DNA of 64,000 nt from Natronospirillum operosum (GTDB taxonomy: Bacteria > Pseudomonadota > Gammaproteobacteria > Pseudomonadales > Natronospirillaceae), in NCBI RefSeq assembly GCF_004768465.1, contig NZ_SRMF01000006.1, positions 1 to 64,000 on the forward strand. The letters run 5' to 3'. How positions within the stretch are numbered: the stretch's first letter is position 1; every line of letters starts with the position of its first letter. Shown here one piece after another: positions 8,760 to 18,022 of this stretch. The notes beneath the pieces were generated by a model. The model saw only the letters and a list, made by a program, of their open reading frames with translations, was not told where the DNA came from and did not search any database. Made by a program: the position numbers and the translations under genes.

Positions 8760-10004
8760 CTACCCCTCCCCGAGCAGAGCCTGGCGATACCAGTCGATAA
8801 AGTTGATCACCCCGAACTCGTGGGTTTCCGAGTAGGGCCCCGGCGCATAGCTCAGGGAGTTGATGCCCCGCTGGTTCTGTTCCGCCAGCTCCTTGTCCTG
8901 CCGGTTGGTGGCGTGCCAGACGTGGGTCAGGCGATCAACATCCACCTCGGCGTCCTTGTGCACCAGCCACTTGGTGGTCACCAGCGTCTTCTGCGCCGAC
9001 ACCGGCAGTACCCGAAACACAATCACATGATCGCTCTGCATATGGTTCCAGGAATTGGGCAGGTGCAGAATGCGCATCGACCCCAGTTCCCGGCTTTTAA
9101 TGCGACCCAGCAGTCGGCTGCTGGCAGTCTTGCCATCCATGGTCATCACCTGAGTACCCGATTTGAGCGGCATCCGCACAATCCGGTTGCGCAGGCCGAA
9201 CTTGATCTGCCGGTGTGGTATACCCTCGGCATCCCACTGCCGCGCCTGTCGTTCATAGTCTGCAACAAACTCCGGAGTCGCCCTGGGGTCATTGGTGTCG
9301 TCCCATTCCAGCAGCGTGCGCAGTAGCTCCGGGTGTGAGCCCGCGCAGTGATAGCACTCGCGGTTGTTCTCCACCACCAGCTTCCAGTTGGCCTGCTCCT
9401 CGATCGTGCTTTCTGCTGCAACCCGGGTGTTCTCCATGTCATAGGGCGCCATGTATTCATCCAGCGTCGACAGGAATTCATCAATGGGTGGCGGCTCATC
9501 CGGCGTCAGGCTGACAAAGATGAAGCCGCCGGCCTGCCGGCAATGGACCTTGCGCAGCGCAAATGCCTGCGGATCAAAGTGCTCGCCCATGGCCGTTCCG
9601 GTATACAGCAGATTGCCCTTCAGGTTGTAGGTCCACTGATGATACGGACAGGTCAGGTTGGCCACCTTGCCCTTGGGCTGGGTGCAGATCCGTGACCCGC
9701 GATGCCGACATACATTGTGAAAGGCCTCGATGCCGCCATCGCCATCGCGCACGATCAGTACCGGGTTCTGTCCGACTTCCACGGTCAGATAATCGCCACG
9801 TGACGGTATTTCCGCAGTCATGCCGACAAACAGCCACTCGTGCTGAAAAATGGTCTCCATATCCAGACGGAAAAACGAGGGGTCATTGTAGAAAGGCTGT
9901 GGCAGTGACCATCCACGCGGATGGTCGGCCAGCATCTCCATGGCTGCGGAACGCGCCTGCTCCGCCGTGGCATAGTTCAGGTTCAGCAGATCCAGTTCCG
10001 ACAT
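8760..10004 (-). CDS. gbcA: Glycine betaine monooxygenase, Rieske oxygenase subunit GbcA
   Basis: GbcA converts glycine betaine to dimethylglycine and formaldehyde with O2 and electrons from GbcB. The 414-residue product carries the Rieske [2Fe-2S] motif C99-x-H101 ... C119-x2-H122 and the mononuclear iron motif with H219 and H224 (NNRECYHCAGSHPE). Its setting with gbcB, dimethylglycine and sarcosine oxidising enzymes supports betaine rather than carnitine or stachydrine as substrate. It is transcribed away from gbcB across a 277-bp region that should hold both promoters. Confidence 0.9.
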   Translation of the reverse strand: MSELDLLNLNYATAEQARSAAMEMLADHPRGWSLPQPFYNDPSFFRLDMETIFQHEWLFVGMTAEIPSRGDYLTVEVGQNPVLIVRDGDGGIEAFHNVCRHRGSRICTQPKGKVANLTCPYHQWTYNLKGNLLYTGTAMGEHFDPQAFALRKVHCRQAGGFIFVSLTPDEPPPIDEFLSTLDEYMAPYDMENTRVAAESTIEEQANWKLVVENNRECYHCAGSHPELLRTLLEWDDTNDPRATPEFVADYERQARQWDAEGIPHRQIKFGLRNRIVRMPLKSGTQVMTMDGKTASSRLLGRIKSRELGSMRILHLPNSWNHMQSDHVIVFRVLPVSAQKTLVTTKWLVHKDAEVDVDRLTHVWHATNRQDKELAEQNQRGINSLSYAPGPYSETHEFGVINFIDWYRQALLGEG

Positions 10005-10281
10005 GGCAGTGCACCCTCATCAAGGTAGTTTGATCGTGAAGGGCATCCCGTGATGCCCGAACGCGCCTATTGTGGTCGCACTCAGGTCACCAGAGTTGCC
10101 TGCACGCGACAGGGTCCGGTGCTGTTTTTACCAGCCGGGGCCGCATCATGACTGGCCTGCAGCAGAGTGGTTCAGACAAACAAGCCGCTGTCGTTTTCAG
10201 TACCACTCGGGCGCTTCAGTTGAGGAACAATGCGCTCTGAGAAAATCGTTCCACTGTTTGACTACCCGGAGCTCTGTACCC
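10005..10281. promoter_or_regulatory. gbcA-gbcB divergent control region
   Basis: This 277-bp gap separates divergent gbcA and gbcB and must carry their promoters and probably a GbdR-type site. I could not pick out a convincing -35/-10 pair or operator by eye. An open frame running from 10072 into gbcB has no family similarity before residue 71 and is not taken as coding. Confidence 0.4.
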
Positions 10282-11409
10282 ATGACCACCCTGCTTTCCG
10301 AGCCTGCGACTACGCTTTACAGCCACGAACTCAACACCCGGGTCTGGTCCAACGGCCGCCATCAGGTAAGGTGCGTGCGTATCATCCACGAAACGCATGA
10401 TGTCAAAACCTTTTGTTTCAATGCCGAGCAGGCGGTCATGTTCTTTTTCAAGCCGGGTCAGTTCGTCACTCTGGAACTGGAGATCGACGGCGAACAGGTT
10501 ATGCGTTCCTATACCATTTCCAGCTCACCCTCGGTGCCGTACAGCTTTTCCATCACCATCAAGCGCATTCCCGGTGGCCGCGTGTCCAACTGGCTGCATG
10601 ATCACCTCAAAGTGCATGACGAGGTGGTCGTCCACGGACCGACCGGCCTGTTCAACTGCATTGACCATACGGCGGACAAGGTGCTGTTTCTGTCCGGCGG
10701 CGTGGGCATCACGCCGGTGATGTCCATGGCGCGCTGGCTGTTTGATACCAATGCCGAGGTCGATGTGGCCTTTGTGCACAGTGCACGCACCCCGGCCGAC
10801 CTGATTTTCCAGCGCGAGCTGGAGCACATGAGCTCGCGGGTGGATGAGTTTGTGCTGCACCTGATCTGCGAGCGGGTGGAGCCCGGACAGGCCTGGCCCG
10901 GTTATCGCGGGTTTCTGGATCAGACCCGGCTGGAGATGATGGTGCCAGACTACATGGAGCGCCTGGTTTTCTGCTGCGGGCCCGAGCCCTACATGCGGGC
11001 GGTGCGCAATCTCCTGCAATCGAACGGCTTCGACATGGACTTCTATCACCAGGAATCCTTCAATGCGACGCCCGTGGAAGCCAGCCAGGAGGCGCTGGAG
11101 CATTCGGAACTGGCAGAACGCGAAGCCGAGATCGCGCAGGAGGCGACGCAGTTCAGCGTGACCTGCAGCGAGTCAGAGGTCAGCGCTGAGGCCCTGCCCG
11201 GTGAGACCGTGCATGCGGCCGCAGCACGTGCGGGCATTCCCATACCCAAGGCCTGTGGCGTCGGCATATGCGGCACCTGCAGGGTTCTGAAAACCTCGGG
11301 AGAGGTGGACATGCAGCACAATGGCGGCATCACGGATGAGGATGTCGCAGCGGGTTATATTCTGTCCTGCTGCAGCGTACCGCGCTCGGATGTGGCGGTG
11401 GCGGTCTGA
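10282..11409 (+). CDS. gbcB: Glycine betaine monooxygenase reductase subunit GbcB
   Basis: GbcB passes electrons from NAD(P)H to the Rieske oxygenase. The 375-residue product has an FAD/NAD ferredoxin-reductase module (about 25-260, with RSYTISSSP and LSGGVGITPVMSM). A C-terminal plant-type [2Fe-2S] ferredoxin follows (ACGVGICGTC ... ILSCC). The start at 10282 follows a GGAG 9-10 bases upstream and matches the family N-terminus. An in-frame upstream ATG would add an unlikely 70-residue leader. Confidence 0.9.
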   Translation: MTTLLSEPATTLYSHELNTRVWSNGRHQVRCVRIIHETHDVKTFCFNAEQAVMFFFKPGQFVTLELEIDGEQVMRSYTISSSPSVPYSFSITIKRIPGGRVSNWLHDHLKVHDEVVVHGPTGLFNCIDHTADKVLFLSGGVGITPVMSMARWLFDTNAEVDVAFVHSARTPADLIFQRELEHMSSRVDEFVLHLICERVEPGQAWPGYRGFLDQTRLEMMVPDYMERLVFCCGPEPYMRAVRNLLQSNGFDMDFYHQESFNATPVEASQEALEHSELAEREAEIAQEATQFSVTCSESEVSAEALPGETVHAAAARAGIPIPKACGVGICGTCRVLKTSGEVDMQHNGGITDEDVAAGYILSCCSVPRSDVAVAV

Positions 11410-11475
11410 GCGTTGCAGGCGAGGCAGTTCGACGGTATCTACAAAGGCTGGGAGGCACAGTTGGAGTCGCCTGCC

Positions 11476-11570
11476 GGGTGCATGCCCTGTGAGACCGTTT
11501 GCGGCCAGGGACGGCCGCAACCGAGCTGGCATGGATGCCGTTTTTTGCGTGTCTCACAGGGCATGTACCC
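11476..11570 (+). repeat. Cloverleaf intergenic repeat, copy B
   Basis: A 20-bp outer inverted repeat with one mismatch (11476-11495 with 11551-11570) encloses an 8-bp stem TTGCGGCC/GGCCGCAA with a 6-base loop. A second stem GGCAT/ATGCC is followed by six T. It lies between the convergent gbcB and soxG stops. The same sequence in inverted orientation is copy A at 8425, so the pair brackets gbcA-gbcB. Confidence 0.88.
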
Positions 11571-11600
11571 GAGCGTGGCGACGGTCCGAATGGGTAACCC

Positions 11601-12218
11601 CTAACGCTGATACTCGCTGGCGGCATCCTCAACCCAGCGCCAGATATAGTCGGCAAAGCTGCGTCGGGCCAGTATCTCCCAGTCATTCTGCCCGAGGCGT
11701 CGCACCACGGCCTGGGTCTTGCCGAACACAGTGGCCACCACCTTACCGACCGGAAAATGGGCGTCGTGGACATCATAGGGTATCGATTTCTTCAGCACCT
11801 GCACGGCCTGCGGGCCGGACAGCTGGATCCGGGTCATGCCACCGGTATTGTTGGCCAGGGCAAAATGCCCGCTGTAGCGCTCGCGCAATTGCACCTCCAG
11901 AGCATAGGCCTGATCCGGCGGACACAGCACCCACCACTCGTCAGGCGACAGCCACAGCAGGCTGACCTCCTGCGCCATGACAAAACTCAGCGTCTTTGCC
12001 AGCGGGCACCCGAAAGTCGCCTTTACGGCCTCGGCAAACGCCTTGTCGGCAGCATTGCCACGCAATACCAGCAGTCCGGTCAGGTCATGCTCCCGGTAGT
12101 GCAGCTGGCCAGCACCGCCCGCGCGGGCAGTATGGTGCAGCGGTGTCCGGGGTGTCAGCGGCTCGCCCTGCTGCGGAATCTGATCAATGACCGCTACGCT
12201 ATCTGGCACTTCAGACAT
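11601..12218 (-). CDS. soxG: Sarcosine oxidase gamma subunit
   Basis: SoxG is the gamma subunit of heterotetrameric sarcosine oxidase, a GcvT-like structural subunit. The product is 205 residues, normal for the family, with LWLSPDEWWVL and TRIQLSGPQAVQVLKK as recognisable family stretches. The ATG at 12218 overlaps the soxA stop by eight bases (ATGTCTGA), which rules out longer in-frame starts. It is the last gene of soxBDAG. Confidence 0.92.
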   Translation of the reverse strand: MSEVPDSVAVIDQIPQQGEPLTPRTPLHHTARAGGAGQLHYREHDLTGLLVLRGNAADKAFAEAVKATFGCPLAKTLSFVMAQEVSLLWLSPDEWWVLCPPDQAYALEVQLRERYSGHFALANNTGGMTRIQLSGPQAVQVLKKSIPYDVHDAHFPVGKVVATVFGKTQAVVRRLGQNDWEILARRSFADYIWRWVEDAASEYQR

Positions 12219-15200
12219 TCTGGCGCTCTCCTTTCGGGTCCAGGAAAATGGTGCTGCAGATTTCCGCTTCAACCACGCGGCCATCCTCCAGTGGATAATA
12301 AACCGTATCGCCCATGCGCTCATGCCCGCCCTTGATAAAGCCCAGCGCAATGCTGCGCCCCAGGAAGGCACTGTAATAGCTGGACGTCACATGCCCCAGC
12401 ATGGCCATGGGCTTGGGCTGGCTGGGGTCGGCGACCGCATGCGCCCCCTCGGGCAGCACAATGTTCGGGTCTTTCGTTTTCAGCCCGACAAACTGCTTGC
12501 GGTTGGGTCGCACACAGTCTTCACGCTTCATGCCGCGCCGCCCGATAAAGCTGAACGGCTTGTTCTCGCCCACAGCCCAGCCCATGCCCAGATCATAGGG
12601 ATGCACAGAGCCGTCAGTATCCTGACCGGCAATGATGAAGCCTTTCTCGGCACGCAGAATATGCATGGTTTCCGTGCCGTACGGAGTCAGATTGTACTTC
12701 TCGCCGTGCTCGAACAGACGCTCCCAGATGTACAACCCATAGTGGGCCGGCACATTGATTTCATACTGCAGTTCGCCGGTGAACGAGATCCGGAATACCC
12801 GGCAGGGCACGCCGCAGATGGTACCCTGGCGCCAGTCCATGAAGCGGAAGGCCTCGCCATCCAGATCAATGTCCTCGATCAATTCTGCCAGCAACTTGCG
12901 GCTGTTGGGGCCCGCAACCCCCATGGTCGCCCAGTGGTCGGTTACCGAGTTGAAGTAGACCTCAAGCTCGGGCCATTCGGTTTGATGATAGAGTTCCAGC
13001 CATTCCAATACGTGCGCCGCACCGCCGGTGGTGGTGGTCATCAGAAAGTGGTTTGCACCCAGGCACGATGTCACCCCGTCATCGAACACCATGCCGTCCT
13101 CGCCACACATCAGGCCGTAGCGACACTTGCCTGGCGCCAGCTTGGCCCAGGCATTGCTGTAGACGCGGCCGATGAACTCCCGCGCATCCTTGCCCTGGAT
13201 ATCAATCTTGCCCAGCGTGGACGCATCCAGAATGCCGACACTTTCGCGGGTAGCCAGGCATTCCCGATTGAGGGCTTCCTGCATGCTCTCGCCCGGTTTC
13301 GGATAGTACCAGGGGCGTTTCCACTGGCCGACATTCTCGAATTCGGCGCCGTGCTGCTCATGCCAGGGCTGCATGGCGGTATAGCGTTTCGGCTCGAACA
13401 GTTCCCGGCAGTGGCGCCCGGCAATGGCGCCGAAGGTGACCGGTGTATAGTTGGGCCGGAAAACGGTCGTACCTGTTTCGGGAATGGTCTGCCCCAGTGA
13501 CCGGGCAGCAATCGCCATACCATTGATATTGCCCAGCTTGCCCTGGTCGGTACCGAAGCCCATAGCGGTATAGCGCTTCACATGCTCTATCGATTCGAAA
13601 CCTTCGCGGGTGGCCAGTTCGATGCCGGCCGCCGTCACATCATTCTGATAATCGACAAACTGTTTGGGGGCACGACTGTTGGGCTTCGGGTGCGGCACGG
13701 CAAACAGCGCCATGGGGGGTGTCTCTGCCAGCTCGGACACTGTCGGCACAGGCACGTCAGCACCGGAGAACCCTGCTTCGGTGGCGGCTTTCAGGCCAGC
13801 CGAAACGCCCTCTTTCAGGCAATCCGCCAGACTGTAGCTGCCGGCCACGGCGCCGGCTGTCAGCATCTGTTCACGCGACTCACCGGGCACAAAACCGATG
13901 ATGTCGTCACGCCACTGCGGGCGCGCGCCGGTATGGCAGGACAGATGCACCGCCGGGCTCCAGCCGCCCGAAGTCGCCACCGTGTCACAGGTCAGCCACT
14001 GCAGGCTGCCGGTCGCCTGCGTACCGTCTTCATTCAGTGGCACGATGGCGGCTGCCTTGACCCGCTTGCTGCCACGCACGTCGCTTACCGCAGCACCCGT
14101 GATCAGACGCAGACCGCGCTCGCGGGCCTCCTCCTGCCAGGCGCCCTGCGGGTTGGCCCGACTGTCGACCAGCGCAACCACCTCATGGCCGGCATCCTGC
14201 CAGTCGAAGGCCGCCCGATAGCCGTAATCATTGGCCGTTGACACGACCAGACTGCGTCCCGGGGCAACCGCATAGCGGCGCAGGTAGGTCGACAGGGCCG
14301 CAGCGACAAAACAACCCGGCACATCATTGTTGCCATACACCAGAGGCCGCTCATGCGCGCCCGTCGCCAGGACCACCCAGCGCGCCCTTACCCTGTGCAG
14401 ACGCTGGCGGGTCATGCCCTCGGGCGCTCGATCACCAAGGTGGTCGGCACGACGCTCATGAATGGTCAGAAAGTTGTGGTCATGATATCCATTGACGGTC
14501 GAGCGCGGCAGCAACAGGACGTTCTCGCGGTCTGCCAGTTCGTTGACCACCCGGGTCACCCATACCGAGGCCGCCTCGCCGTCGATCTGGGCGGCACTGT
14601 CGAGCAGCGAGCCGCCCGGTTCTTCCTGCTCATCGGCCAGCATGACCCGGGCGCCGGCTCTGGCCGCCGCCAGGGCCGCGCCCAGACCGGCCGGACCGCC
14701 CCCCACCACCAGCACGTCGGCATGCTGATTGATATGATCATACTGGTCGGCATCCGGGGCGCGCGGCGAGCGGCCCAGCCCGGCAGCACGCCGAATATGC
14801 TTCTCGTAAAACATCCACAGCGACTGCGGATACATGAAGGTCTTGTAGTAGAACCCGGGCGGCATGAAGCGCCCGAACCAGCGTCCGACAAAGCCCATGG
14901 CATCAAGATTGACGCTCGGCCAGCCATTGGTCGGCTGGGCCTCCAGGCCGTCATAGACCGCTTGCTGCGTCGCCCGTACATTGGGTATCTGGGTCGCTTC
15001 AGTGGCACCCAACTGCAATACCGCATTGGGCTCATCAGCGCCGGCCGCCATGATCCCGCGCGGCCGGCTGTACTTGAAGCTCCGCCCGACCACGTCGACA
15101 CCATTGGCCAGCAGGGCCGAAGCCAGCGTATCACCCTGATACCCCTGATAGCTTTTGCCGTCAAAGCGGAAAGTCAGTGGCTTGCTGCGATCAATACGAC

Positions 15201-15231
15201 CGCCAGCCTGAAGACGGTTGATCTGCGTCAT
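12211..15231 (-). CDS. soxA: Sarcosine oxidase alpha subunit
   Basis: The 1006-residue alpha subunit binds NAD and folate in heterotetrameric sarcosine oxidase, which makes glycine, H2O2 and 5,10-methylene-tetrahydrofolate. It has an N-terminal ferredoxin-like segment, a dinucleotide-binding motif near residue 154 (VLVVGGGPAGLGAA), and a C-terminal GcvT-type folate domain (about 610-1000). Length matches the family. The start overlaps soxD by four bases and the stop overlaps soxG by eight. Confidence 0.95.
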   Translation of the reverse strand: MTQINRLQAGGRIDRSKPLTFRFDGKSYQGYQGDTLASALLANGVDVVGRSFKYSRPRGIMAAGADEPNAVLQLGATEATQIPNVRATQQAVYDGLEAQPTNGWPSVNLDAMGFVGRWFGRFMPPGFYYKTFMYPQSLWMFYEKHIRRAAGLGRSPRAPDADQYDHINQHADVLVVGGGPAGLGAALAAARAGARVMLADEQEEPGGSLLDSAAQIDGEAASVWVTRVVNELADRENVLLLPRSTVNGYHDHNFLTIHERRADHLGDRAPEGMTRQRLHRVRARWVVLATGAHERPLVYGNNDVPGCFVAAALSTYLRRYAVAPGRSLVVSTANDYGYRAAFDWQDAGHEVVALVDSRANPQGAWQEEARERGLRLITGAAVSDVRGSKRVKAAAIVPLNEDGTQATGSLQWLTCDTVATSGGWSPAVHLSCHTGARPQWRDDIIGFVPGESREQMLTAGAVAGSYSLADCLKEGVSAGLKAATEAGFSGADVPVPTVSELAETPPMALFAVPHPKPNSRAPKQFVDYQNDVTAAGIELATREGFESIEHVKRYTAMGFGTDQGKLGNINGMAIAARSLGQTIPETGTTVFRPNYTPVTFGAIAGRHCRELFEPKRYTAMQPWHEQHGAEFENVGQWKRPWYYPKPGESMQEALNRECLATRESVGILDASTLGKIDIQGKDAREFIGRVYSNAWAKLAPGKCRYGLMCGEDGMVFDDGVTSCLGANHFLMTTTTGGAAHVLEWLELYHQTEWPELEVYFNSVTDHWATMGVAGPNSRKLLAELIEDIDLDGEAFRFMDWRQGTICGVPCRVFRISFTGELQYEINVPAHYGLYIWERLFEHGEKYNLTPYGTETMHILRAEKGFIIAGQDTDGSVHPYDLGMGWAVGENKPFSFIGRRGMKREDCVRPNRKQFVGLKTKDPNIVLPEGAHAVADPSQPKPMAMLGHVTSSYYSAFLGRSIALGFIKGGHERMGDTVYYPLEDGRVVEAEICSTIFLDPKGERQNV

Positions 15232-15515
15232 GCTGTTATCGCCTTAGAGGGTTGCTCGCCAATCTTGTAGGTCTCGTAGATCCGGTAGCTCTGGGTATCA
15301 CGCGTCACATTGAAGAATTTCCGGCAGCCGGCCGCATGCACCCACAGTTCATGATGCACGCCACGCGGATTCTTGCGGAAGAACAGGTAGTCACCCCACT
15401 CTTCATCGGTGCAGTTGTCCGGGTCTTCCGGCCGTGCGAGATGGGCTTCACCCTTGGGATGAAATTCCTCTTCCTCGCGATACTCTTCGCAGTGCGGACA
15501 GTAGATATGGAACAT
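15228..15515 (-). CDS. soxD: Sarcosine oxidase delta subunit
   Basis: The 95-residue delta subunit binds zinc in heterotetrameric sarcosine oxidase. C6 and C9 (CPHC), H59 and C63 (HAAGC) are in the expected places, and the central RKNPRG...HELWVH segment is characteristic. The gene lies between soxB and soxA, with an ATGA overlap into soxA and 11 bases after soxB. Confidence 0.95.
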   Translation of the reverse strand: MFHIYCPHCEEYREEEEFHPKGEAHLARPEDPDNCTDEEWGDYLFFRKNPRGVHHELWVHAAGCRKFFNVTRDTQSYRIYETYKIGEQPSKAITA

Positions 15516-15526
15516 TCACGACTCTC

Positions 15527-16780
15527 CTAGTGCGCAACCCCGGCTGCGCCATGTTCGTCAATCAGCGCGCCGTCATGGAAACGGAACATGGAAAACGGCT
15601 TCGCCAGCTCACTGGCTTCACCGCGCGCCAGCATTTCCGCAAAGACATGGCCGGAGCCCGGTGTGGCCTTGAAGCCCCCCGTACCCCAGCCACAGTTGAA
15701 GAACAGATTCTCGACCGGCGTGGCTGAAATGATCGGGCAGGCGTCCGGGCAGGTATCGACAATGCCGCCCCACTGCCGGTTCATGCGTACCCGGCTGAAG
15801 ATCGGGAACATCTCGACAATGGCCTGTACCGTATGCTCGATGGTGGGGTAGGAGCCGCGCTGTCCGTAACCGTTGTAGCCGTCAATCCCGGCACCGATGA
15901 CCAGGTCGCCCTTGTCGGACTGGGAAATATAGCCATGCACCTGGTTGGACATGACAACGGTATCCAGCACCGGCTTGATGGGTTCCGAGACCAGCGCCTG
16001 CAGCGGGTGCGACTCGATAGGCAGCCGGAAACCGGCCATCTGCGCCAGCACACCCGAGTTGCCGGCCACCACACAGCCGACCTTGCCCGCCTTGATGGTG
16101 CCATGCTGGCGGGTTTCCACACCGGTCACGGTGCCGTCCTCTATCAGCAGATCAGTGACTTCACACTGCTGCAGCATGTCCACGCCCAGGGCATCAGCCG
16201 CCCGGGCATAGCCCCAGGCCACGGCATCGTGCCGGGCCACGCCGGCGCGCGGCTGCCAGGACGAACCGAGCACCGGATAACGGGCATTGGGCGAGCAGTC
16301 CATGATGGGTACCAGGTCCTGCACCTGCTGCGTATCAAGTACTTCGCTGTCAATACCGTTCAGACGGTTGGCGCTGACCCGACGCTGAATATCACGCATG
16401 TCCTGCAACGTATGCCCCAGATTGAGCACGCCGCGCTGGGAAAACATGACATTGTAATTCAGTTCCTGCGACAGGCCTTCCCAGAGTTTGAGCGCATGCT
16501 CATAGAGATGGGCCGATTCATCCCACAGATAGTTGGAACGCACTATGGTGGTATTGCGGCCGGTATTGCCGCCGCCCAGATAGCCTTTCTCCAGCACGGC
16601 CACATTGGTAATGCCATGGACCTTCGCCAGATAGTAGGCGGTCGCCAGACCATGCCCGCCACCGCCAACAATTATGACGTCGTAGTGCGGTTTGGGTTTC
16701 GGGTTGCGCCACACGCGCTGCCAGTTTTCATGGTGGTTCAGGGCGTGTTTGAACAGCCCGAATCCGGAGTATTTCTGCAT
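15527..16780 (-). CDS. soxB: Sarcosine oxidase beta subunit
   Basis: SoxB carries the FAD and covalent FMN of tetrameric sarcosine oxidase and oxidises sarcosine. The 417-residue product has a DAO-type Rossmann motif ([17 protein letters not shown], about 33-49) and the family GGNTGRNTT segment. The ATG at 16780, giving [10 protein letters not shown], matches the family start, and an in-frame extension of 68 codons is rejected. It is the first gene of soxBDAG. glyA, often linked to this operon in Pseudomonas, is not adjacent. Confidence 0.95.
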   Translation of the reverse strand: MQKYSGFGLFKHALNHHENWQRVWRNPKPKPHYDVIIVGGGGHGLATAYYLAKVHGITNVAVLEKGYLGGGNTGRNTTIVRSNYLWDESAHLYEHALKLWEGLSQELNYNVMFSQRGVLNLGHTLQDMRDIQRRVSANRLNGIDSEVLDTQQVQDLVPIMDCSPNARYPVLGSSWQPRAGVARHDAVAWGYARAADALGVDMLQQCEVTDLLIEDGTVTGVETRQHGTIKAGKVGCVVAGNSGVLAQMAGFRLPIESHPLQALVSEPIKPVLDTVVMSNQVHGYISQSDKGDLVIGAGIDGYNGYGQRGSYPTIEHTVQAIVEMFPIFSRVRMNRQWGGIVDTCPDACPIISATPVENLFFNCGWGTGGFKATPGSGHVFAEMLARGEASELAKPFSMFRFHDGALIDEHGAAGVAH

Positions 16781-16910
16781 GCTGGACCCTCTTCCTAGTC
16801 GCGTCACCGATGGTAATCTGCAGGCTGGCCAACCATATGCTCGGTGACGACAGTGCGGGGTTGATTTGCGACATACCGTACAATGGCGCGGCAATGCTGA
16901 AAAGCGGCGC
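16781..16910 (-). promoter_or_regulatory. soxBDAG upstream region
   Basis: A 130-bp gap lies between fdsD and soxB, both on the minus strand. It includes the imperfect inverted pair CACCGATGG and CTCGGTGAC. It probably contains the sox promoter, but no clear hexamers are visible. Confidence 0.35.
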
Positions 16911-17153
16911 TCAGGAGGATTCCGTTTTTCGGGCCGCCTGCAGGGAACGCACCGCCTCCATTGCCACCGGATCCAGCCCTTCACCGCCCTGCTCCAGATG
17001 GGCGATGATGTCCTGCTTCATGGGCTTGGCCCAGAATTTTCGCACGTGGTTCAGCACCACCTCGGCCGACGCATTGTCATCGCCGTTGCAGGGGTTGTTG
17101 CGCGCAATCTGGTTGATCATCTTGATCAGTTGTTCGAGTCGGCCATGGCTCAT
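16911..17153 (-). CDS. fdsD: Formate dehydrogenase delta subunit FdsD
   Basis: An 80-residue protein matching FdsD, the small subunit needed for assembly or activity of NAD-dependent molybdenum formate dehydrogenase. MINQIARNN and [13 protein letters not shown] are recognisable family segments. The ATG at 17153 overlaps the fdhD stop (ATGA). It ends the fdsGBA-fdhD-fdsD operon. Confidence 0.9.
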   Translation of the reverse strand: MSHGRLEQLIKMINQIARNNPCNGDDNASAEVVLNHVRKFWAKPMKQDIIAHLEQGGEGLDPVAMEAVRSLQAARKTESS

Positions 17154-18022
17154 GAAGAGGTTCCTCCGGCGGCAGCATGATAGACAACCTGACGCCCGGG
17201 CCGGGCAAAGGCAAGCAGGTTGAGATGGTTGCGCGCCGCCGTCTGAATGGCCAGTTGCGTGGCCCCGGATACCGCCACCAGGCTCGGCAAACCGGCCCGC
17301 ACACACTTGTAGGCCAGTTCATAGCTGGCCCGGCTGGAGACCAGCACAAAGCCGTCCAGGTCCCGCTGCGGACCGTCATCGCCCTGCATCAGGGCGCCGA
17401 TCAGCTTGTCGAGCGCGTTGTGACGCCCCACATCTTCGCGGCTGAGCACGATATCACCGGCAGCGCTGCACCAGGCGGCAGCATGGCAGGCTCCGGTTTG
17501 CTGCTGTATACGCTGGCGAGCCGGCAGGTTGTGCAGCGCCTGTTCCACAGCAGCCGCTGCCGGCAAACCACGGGGCACCAACTGTGACAGAGGCTGCATC
17601 ACTGCCTGCAGCGAATCTTTGCCACAGAGACCGCAACCGGTGGGGCCCGCCATGTGCCGGTGCTGCCGTTTCAGGCGATCCAGCCGGGCACCGTGAATAT
17701 GCAAGTCCAACGTAAAACCGTTGTCGACATCGCCACTGACATCAATGGCGAAGATATCCGCCACCCCGTCCACAATGCCTTCACTGAGGCTGAAACCCCG
17801 GGCCAGGTCTTCCAGATCCAGCGGCGTGGCCATCATGACGGCATGGCTGATACCGTTGTAGGACAGTGCCACCGGGCACTCCTCGGCCACCTCGTCCTGC
17901 AGCACCTGCTCGCGCTCGCCAAGGCGCTCGCGAGCGGCAACGGACTGCAGGCCGCTCTGTGGCCGCCCCGCCTCGTCGGCAGGGCGCCGGCCTGCCTGGG
18001 TCAGGGCAGCGAACTCAGGCAT
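17150..18022 (-). CDS. fdhD: Formate dehydrogenase accessory sulfurtransferase FdhD
   Basis: FdhD transfers sulfur from IscS to the molybdenum cofactor so that formate dehydrogenase becomes active. The 290-residue product has the family GCGLCG cysteine pair and the conserved VSRAGYELAYK-like segment near the C-terminus (here SSRASYELAYK). It overlaps fdsA by eight bases (ATGCCTGA) and fdsD by four. Placing it between structural genes secures stoichiometric maturation. Confidence 0.93.
   Translation of the reverse strand: MPEFAALTQAGRRPADEAGRPQSGLQSVAARERLGEREQVLQDEVAEECPVALSYNGISHAVMMATPLDLEDLARGFSLSEGIVDGVADIFAIDVSGDVDNGFTLDLHIHGARLDRLKRQHRHMAGPTGCGLCGKDSLQAVMQPLSQLVPRGLPAAAAVEQALHNLPARQRIQQQTGACHAAAWCSAAGDIVLSREDVGRHNALDKLIGALMQGDDGPQRDLDGFVLVSSRASYELAYKCVRAGLPSLVAVSGATQLAIQTAARNHLNLLAFARPGRQVVYHAAAGGTSS

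Noticed and set aside
8431-8835. Short frames in repeats A-F that could be called hypothetical proteins
   Set aside because: They are produced by the palindromic repeats, recur wherever a copy lies and end at random. The conserved unit is the fold, not a protein.
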